From: Dallia pectoralis
Taxonomy: Eukaryota; Chordata; Actinopteri; Esociformes; Umbridae
Assembly (NCBI GenBank): GCA_029465975.1
Contig: CM055745.1
Location: forward strand, 6,949,415 to 7,013,414
Length of the DNA: 64,000 nucleotides
Reading direction: 5' to 3'
Of this stretch, positions 57,899 through 64,000 are shown piece after piece. The position numbers and the translations under genes were made by a program. The number at the start of each line of letters is the position of its first letter. Position 1 is the stretch's first letter. The notes beneath the pieces were generated by a model. It had not been told where the DNA came from. It searched no databases and worked only from the letters and a program-made list of their open reading frames with translations.

Positions 57899-58615
57899 AT
57901 GCTAACATGTTGCGGTCCGCTGTTTCGCTGACACAATCTCTTGGTGTCCCTGTTTTACGTCCTCTCTCTGTCATTCATTCGCCTCTTTATCCTCTCATCT
58001 CTTCAATCTCTCTCTCTCTCTCTCTTTCTCTTCCAATCAGTGTCTCTCTCCTCCTCCTTCTGTACCAGGCCAGCCGGTGAGAGAAGTAGGGCGCTTAAAG
58101 AAAGATAAAGATAGCCCCCAGCCGCCTGAATACTGGCTCCCAAAATACCACGGTTAGTGAGACAGACCCCCCCTCCCTCCCCTAGCTGCTCCTCTCCTCC
58201 TTCACCTCCCCATCTCACCAGCACTCCAGCTGGGGTTTTTATCTTTCTGTAAGACATGGACTAACACCCTGGACTGTTCGCGTGTGTTTGCGTTTGTCTG
58301 CTGCGTGCGTGTCTTCCTGCGATTCATGTGTGACAGTTTGCGTAAGGAGGAGTCTGTCTTAAACATTGTATCGATGTTGTTTAACAGTCCCGGTTGTCAC
58401 CCTCCCCGTGGTTTAATGTGATATCCGGAGCGTACCATTTCCTCTGTGACGCTGGGGGCGTTCTAATGGGAATCCACTGACGCTCAGATAGAAGACATCT
58501 CAATGACCTAGTGTCACCTACTGGACGGCCCCCGCTTTCACATAGAATGACGAGGGCTGTGGATGGTCGCTCTTCTTCGTGTGTGTGTGTGCGTGCGCGT
58601 GCGTGTCTGTGTCTG

Positions 58616-58647
<32 letters not shown>

Positions 58648-59569
58648 CGTGCATCATGTGTCTCGGATCTGTGTTTGTGTTGAATCCAGCCAGGGAGCTC
58701 TTGTGTGTGTGTGCGTGTGCGCATGCGCATGCGTGGATCCTGTGTCTCGGATGTGTGTTTGTCAGGGAGCCAGACATGGTGTCAGATATGGATGTCAAGT
58801 TTCCCATGATGCCCTTCTCCAGAGCCTAATCTATAGTCACACGAGGTCTTTGTCGCTGATGGGGCAAAACCCCCAGGGAAAGACATTTCATGGCCAGTAA
58901 AGAAATGTACAAAAATCTACCGAGCCTTCTTGTTCCCCGTGATGCTTAATACCGGGCATGGAATGTGTTCAGAGGCGTGTGTGAGCGTGTGTGTGTGTGT
59001 GTGTGTGTGCCAGCGTGTCAGCGTGTCAGCATGTGAGTGTGCATGCGAATGAGGCAGTGTGTAAGTGTGTCACTGTGCGAGCGTGTGTGTGTGAGCGCGC
59101 GACTGAGGGAGTGTGTGAGCGTGTGAGTGTGTGTGTGTCTGTGTGTGTGTGAGCGTGGTCTCCACGGGGCTGGCTCGGGGGGGGGTGGGCTGTGCATGTT
59201 CAGACAGTACAGACACCAACCTGCTCGTTGTAATTCCATTGTGTGCATGCCGAGGCTGACTAACAAACATCCATATCGAGATCAGACTGGGGAGAGATGG
59301 GGGAGGGAGAACCTCCACTGTGCCACACCCTCTGGCTGTCTCTGCTGTTCAGCCATGGAGAAACCAACCCATCTGCCGGGACGGACACATGGATTCGGAG
59401 AGATGCGGGAGAGGGGAGAATGGAAGCACACATTTCAACCGTCCAGGCTGCGAAGACCAGGCAGTGGAGGGAGAGATGAGGAGAAAACGGAGGAGGAGGG
59501 GGAGGGAGAAGGCTGGCAGATAGGTGAGGGAGGGGAGTCATATCTGTGCGGCGTTGCCCTGAGATACAG
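57899..59569 (+). other. srpk2 intron, no gene seen
   Basis: (GT)n-rich at 58578-58735 and 58976-59155 with GC interruptions. No exon found. Confidence 0.55.
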
Positions 59570-60318
59570 GATGTCGTAATAAAGGGAGAGGAGGTAGGAG
59601 CGGACCATGCTGGGGCAGGGGGAGTACGGAGCCTCGAGGAGGAGTGATCGGGTTTACCCATTGGTCTCGCTCCTCCCACCCCCCCTCTCTCTGTCAAGCA
59701 GTGGTTTGTTCCGGCTTGCTCTGGGCTCTGTTGTTGTGCAGAGCTGCAGAAGGCCTGCTGGAGCCCAGCTACTGCACCACTGCCGAGACAGAGAGAGGGA
59801 GAGAGAAACAGAGAGAGTCTGACAGAGAGACTGGCGAGCGTGGGAGCGTGTGTTCATTTCAGTGCCGGTTTAAGAACTGACCCAGGAACACAGAGGACGG
59901 ACGTCAGGACAGTGCAAACGGGAGCGACCTCTGAAAAAGGGAAAGCGAGAGAGTGTGTGCATGCGAATGTGTGTGTGTGTGTGTGTGTTACCGTCAGCGT
60001 GTGCGAGGGTGAAGGCGGTTAAGGAAGGAAGCTGGTCCGAGGAGGGGCGTCTGGTTTCGCACGCAGTACGATTTGTACTCAGCCAGCACACGGAGGCATT
60101 TTTCCTCTCCTTTTTTCCGAAGCATTGTCCTCCATCCTCTAGTCTCCTTTGAGCACGCGTGAAAGACAGGAGGAGCGAGAGGAGGTGGGGAGGCATCCCC
60201 CCCCACCCCTTCAGTGACACACGGCACAGAACTAAGAAAAGAGAGAGAGAGAGGCTGTTTGTCGTTCCTTGGCACCTCCTTCGTCCCTCGGCGAGCGAGC
60301 GGCAAACAGGCACGGCTC
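59570..60318 (+). promoter_or_regulatory. probable promoter and 5' leader of the MSVNSEK form of srpk2
   Basis: GC-rich, CpG-containing stretch with GA-rich patches ending at the ATG of 60319. No TATA box placed sensibly. The true start site cannot be read from sequence. Confidence 0.4.
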
Positions 60319-60356
60319 ATGTCCGTTAACTCTGAGAAATCCTCGTCCCCCGAAAG
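60319..60356 (+). CDS. srpk2: srpk2 alternative first coding exon (MSVNSEK form)
   Basis: ATG at 60319 gives MSVNSEKSSSPE plus AG before GTAACG. This is the N terminus of the main mammalian SRPK2 isoform (MSVNSEKSSSSER). It lies 13.2 kb after the MSSRK exon pair, and both end in phase 2. The upstream 0.6 kb is GC-rich and pyrimidine-rich and probably holds the 5' UTR and promoter. Confidence 0.92.
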
Positions 60357-62883
60357 GTAACGCGTCTCCTCCCCCGCCCCCGCCCCTGACTCCCCGGCTT
60401 ACTGTCATTCTGCCTTCTCCTCTTCCTGAACACCCCCCACCCCCTCTCCCCCGTCTCTCTCCGTCTGTCCATTCTAGCCGCTTGTCATCTGGTATTGTCT
60501 GTAGAGGGGTGCAGTGTGTTAAGGAAACGGGCGCATTGGTCTATTGTTGCAGTCTGCTCTGGCATTTCAGGCAGCCAGTGGAAAAACAACACATTGCTGT
60601 CTGTCTGATTGTCTGTCTGTCTGTCTGTCTGTTGATTCAATGTCGGTTTGTCTGGCTGCTTCTGCTGAGGTCGTCGGGGACGAACCCAGCGCTGTCTGCC
60701 TGTCGACATGTCAACAGTGCAATAGTCAGCCAGCACAACTCAGCAGGACAGAGCAGGCAGATGTTCCAGAGGGAGCTGGTTAAAAGCAGCACGTCTCAGA
60801 ACACATGAAACACAATAACCTTGTAGAAACATCCAAAAGCAACTGCCGTTCACCAGACCAACACATCGCTTGTAACGTCTTCAAGCCTCAGCCAATGCCA
60901 CTCTCTGCGAGTTGAGACCACATACCACAACAGCAGCTGCAAAGAAACACAACATCAAATCAACACGTGATAACGTAACAAACCAGCTAATCAAACCAAA
61001 ACTAACTCTCATCGAGTCGACACGTGATTACGTAAGAAACCAACCAATGAAACCAAAACGAACCGACATCGAATCAACACGCTATAACGTAACAAACCAA
61101 CTAAGCACAAACCAACATCCAATAAATGACATTCACAGCACATCTCATCTAACGGTGTCAGAAGGGGTGGGTTCTGGCTTTGGTGTGCTGGGTGGCACAT
61201 GAGGGCATTGGTCATTGGTCATCACCGATGCCACCCTGGACAGGCAGAACTGGAGGGCCGCCAAGATGCCAACGCAGCATCAAACCAAAGACTGACACGA
61301 GTGGTCACATTAACTTGAGCCATCTACACACACACACTCTGTAGCGATGGACACAAGGGAATAGGTGCAGTGGTAGGTGTATAAGTGGTTTGACTGAGTA
61401 TGGACGGTCAATCAAGGAGCTTGCTGTTTGACAGAGAGAGTCATATTGTAGCTAGACTTAAAAAGAGGATGGCTATGTCAGAGAGTGAGAACTTGTATTG
61501 ACTGACCATGCAGGGGAATAAATAAATAATTCTACTTCCAGTATCAATTCCGACACGTGCAACAAGCCTAAATATTTACAACGGTGTCAGAGGACATGTC
61601 TAAGATACAGGAAGGCATACCAAATGTTTTGGCTATCAAAAAGATTTAAAGGCCTGTGGTTTTGGCTAATGTTCTACATAGGCTTTATATATATATATAC
61701 ACAGACATACCCCTGATCAATTAACTCATGTCACTGAATTACAAAGGGTAACGCTTCTTAAGTTTGATATTTAACATTTAAACACTAACATCGTTTACTG
61801 TAAGGTAACCTTCTTTTTTTGGGGGAAATACTGATTAATGCTATATTTAAATGTTTCGCTCGACCAATGTATTCAACTCGTTCTGGATATGTCTGGATGA
61901 GCCATACAATATAATAATGTAATATAAACATGAAATATTTCAGACAATTTAGGTTGGTTTTCAAGTAATGTCTACGATTGTCAATAACGTTTGAGATCAG
62001 GAATTTGGCCCACAACAGGACCCACTGGTATGTTTCGTTGGCCTTGTACATTATCCCACTGAACTGTGACCCCCCCCCAACCAAGCTTTATTTTTCCACC
62101 GTCTATAGCAGGTGTTCTCGCATTTTTTCTGTTTATGTACGATGGACGATGTATGTACGGTTTATCATGACTTTACATCCAGCCACTGAGCTCACCTGGA
62201 CTGAACTCAAATAGGACTGTACAAACTCATTGCTGGTCTCTCACGAGTCTCCTCCTTGTTTGCTTGCTGAGTTTTGTTAATTGTTAAGATAACGTGAGCC
62301 AGTTCAGCCTGTTCAATGTTAGTCTGAGTTTCACCCCATTGTTTCCAGGTCTGGTTCTCCAGTACCAACAACGGCACACAGTTGAACATAGCCAGTCCAG
62401 GTCTGGTTCTCCAGTACCAGGTCTTTAAGACTTAGCTCCAGTAAAGATGTGGGCTTTTGGTGGTACCGGAGGACTAGACATCTGAACGCATTTGGAGATG
62501 CCACACAAGGTCACTGCATTGGGTCTGTTTTGGGGGTATCAGTGTGGTCTTTTTAACATACCATCTGGGCCTGAGGCACCAGACACACACACACACACTG
62601 CCTCATGCACATGTATACACACTGCTCATTTGGGTTGACCTGAAACGTGTTAGCGAACAGTAAGTTAAGCTAGTTGATACGCCAGCAGCGCTAGCAGCCC
62701 AACTGTCAATGTGTGAACGTGAAGATAGAATATAGAGGGGAAGCAAGACCTGTGACTGTCAGGCAGCTCTGCCTCTCACACATTTATTTGTTAGCAGCAG
62801 GCAGAGTTTTGGTGTGTGTGTCTGTGTGTGTGTGTGTGTGTGTCTGTGTGTGTGTGTCTGTGTGTGTGTCTGTGTGTGTCTGT

Positions 62884-62936
<53 letters not shown>

Positions 62937-63465
62937 TGTGTGTGTGTGTGAACTTGCAGTAGATGTATGCAACAGGAAAAGGAGTTTCAGTTTGGTTAAG
63001 GTACGCGTCAACTGATTCTGGGTCAGATGTTGTTCTTTAATCCGTAATGGTTATAATTAGTGGTTATGGTAACAGGTAATCTGACCCTAGAGCTGTGGAT
63101 TGAGAGCACTACTAGTGGATAGATAGATGAACGATGAATGCAAGGCGCAGCTGGGTGTTGAGTTTGGGACAGGGCATGGGTGCATGTGAATATTGGGTAT
63201 TGCTATTCGGTTGCATTGTTTGTTGTGTTCGCTGTTTTCTTCTGGTTGTGATATGCCTTTTTCATCGATGGTGTTTGTGTCTAGACGGCCGTGGTTGTTT
63301 TGTCTTTGTTTATCACTGAGATAGGAAAGGAGGACGAGGAAGAGCTGACAGGAGAAATAGTGTGTGTGTGTGTGTGTGTGTGTACAATCTAGGCTGGTTA
63401 TGTCTGTGTTTCAGAAATCACTTTTAATGTGTGTGTGTTGAATGTTGTGAGTCTGCAGAAAGCTC

Positions 63466-63512
<47 letters not shown>

Positions 63513-63640
63513 CGTGGCCCCCAGGTGAGATTGGATGACTCACTGTGTTCTTACACTGATTACTAGAGACCGGCACTCCAAAACAAAAAACAAGAGACAG
63601 AGCATTTAATGTAGATGAATGATATAGTGTGAAGGAGAGA
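60357..63640 (+). other. srpk2 intron after the MSVNSEK exon
   Basis: Contains a 3-copy repeat of about 57 bp at about 60953-61106 (AACACGTGATAACGTAACAA), a short (TA)n at 61687, (GT)n at 62810-62950 and 63466-63512, and no exon. Confidence 0.6.
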
Positions 63641-64000
63641 CAGGTCACCTTGATACAGGGTGGGGGAGAGACAGGTCACCCTGATAGAGACTGGAGGAGA
63701 GACAGGTCACCCTGATAGAGGGTGGAGGAAAGACAGGTCACCCTGATAGAGGGTGAAGGAGAGACAGGTCACCCTGATAGAGGGTGGAGGAAAGACAGGT
63801 CACCCTGATAGAGGGTGGAGGAGAGACAGGTCACCCTGATAGAGGGTGAAGGAGAGACAGGTCACCCTGATAGAGGGTGAAGGAGAGACAGGTCACCCTG
63901 ATAGAGGGTGGAGGAAAGACAGGTCACCCTGATAGAGGGTGAAGGAGAGACAGGTCACCCTGATAGAGGGTGGAGGAAAGACAGGTCACCCTGATAGAGG
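63641..64000. repeat. 31-bp minisatellite, about 11 copies, cut by window end
   Basis: Unit GACAGGTCACCCTGATAGAG then GGTGGAGGAAA, with GAAGGAGA variants; continues beyond base 64000. Confidence 0.97.

Noticed and set aside
55165..58080. Open frames of up to 965 codons on both strands
   Set aside because: Produced by the (ATC/ACC)n triplet block; composition is only S/P, I/T, H, D/G or M/V and no splice or start context supports a gene.
63641..64000. Possible bacterial or viral insert
   Set aside because: No phage, plasmid or viral gene was recognised anywhere; all coding matches are vertebrate genes and transposons.

Overview
The window is vertebrate nuclear DNA, most likely from a teleost fish. 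It has spliced genes with GT-AG introns, no bacterial operon structure, and relics of Tc1/mariner, PIF/Harbinger-like and L2-like LINE elements. Minisatellite and microsatellite content is extreme. The fish assignment rests on the flavour of the repeats and on how close the proteins look to fish orthologues I remember; no database was searched.

Five genes can be reconstructed exon by exon, with exon phases that agree throughout. From left to right: parvg (gamma-parvin, minus, 1656-9027, its last exon lies beyond the left edge), parvb (beta-parvin, minus, 12004-23763, complete, 13 coding exons, 364 aa), hdac10 (polyamine deacetylase 10, minus, 24762-31983, complete, 19 coding exons, 657 aa), pus7 (pseudouridine synthase 7, minus, 33418-43383, complete, 15 coding exons, 645 aa), and srpk2 (SR-protein kinase 2, plus). 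For srpk2 only two alternative 5' ends are present (46849-47127 and 60319-60356); the kinase itself lies beyond the right edge. The two parvins serve integrin-linked adhesion, hdac10 deacetylates polyamines, pus7 modifies RNA and srpk2 phosphorylates splicing factors. They look like neighbours by synteny, not a pathway. In human, as I recall, PARVB/PARVG/HDAC10 lie on 22q13 and PUS7/SRPK2 on 7q22, so the window joins two blocks.

The rest is mostly repeats. More than a dozen distinct minisatellite families (11-75 bp units) and many (CA)n/(GT)n tracts fill the introns and spacers, and a 2.7-kb (ATC/ACC)n block lies at 55.2-57.9 kb. Nearly all long open frames in the window are artefacts of these arrays. 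Several arrays abut splice signals. The hdac10 array at 28.45-29.28 kb is made of copies of the adjacent exon's 3' end plus its 5' splice site. The pus7 array at 36.07-38.26 kb carries a branch-point-like, acceptor-like and donor-like motif in many units. The parvg array at 6.68-8.35 kb carries a perfect branch-point consensus in each unit. A (CT)n tract of about 400 nt precedes one parvb acceptor. I found no new gene system; the unusual biology is the coupling of tandem repeats to splicing signals.
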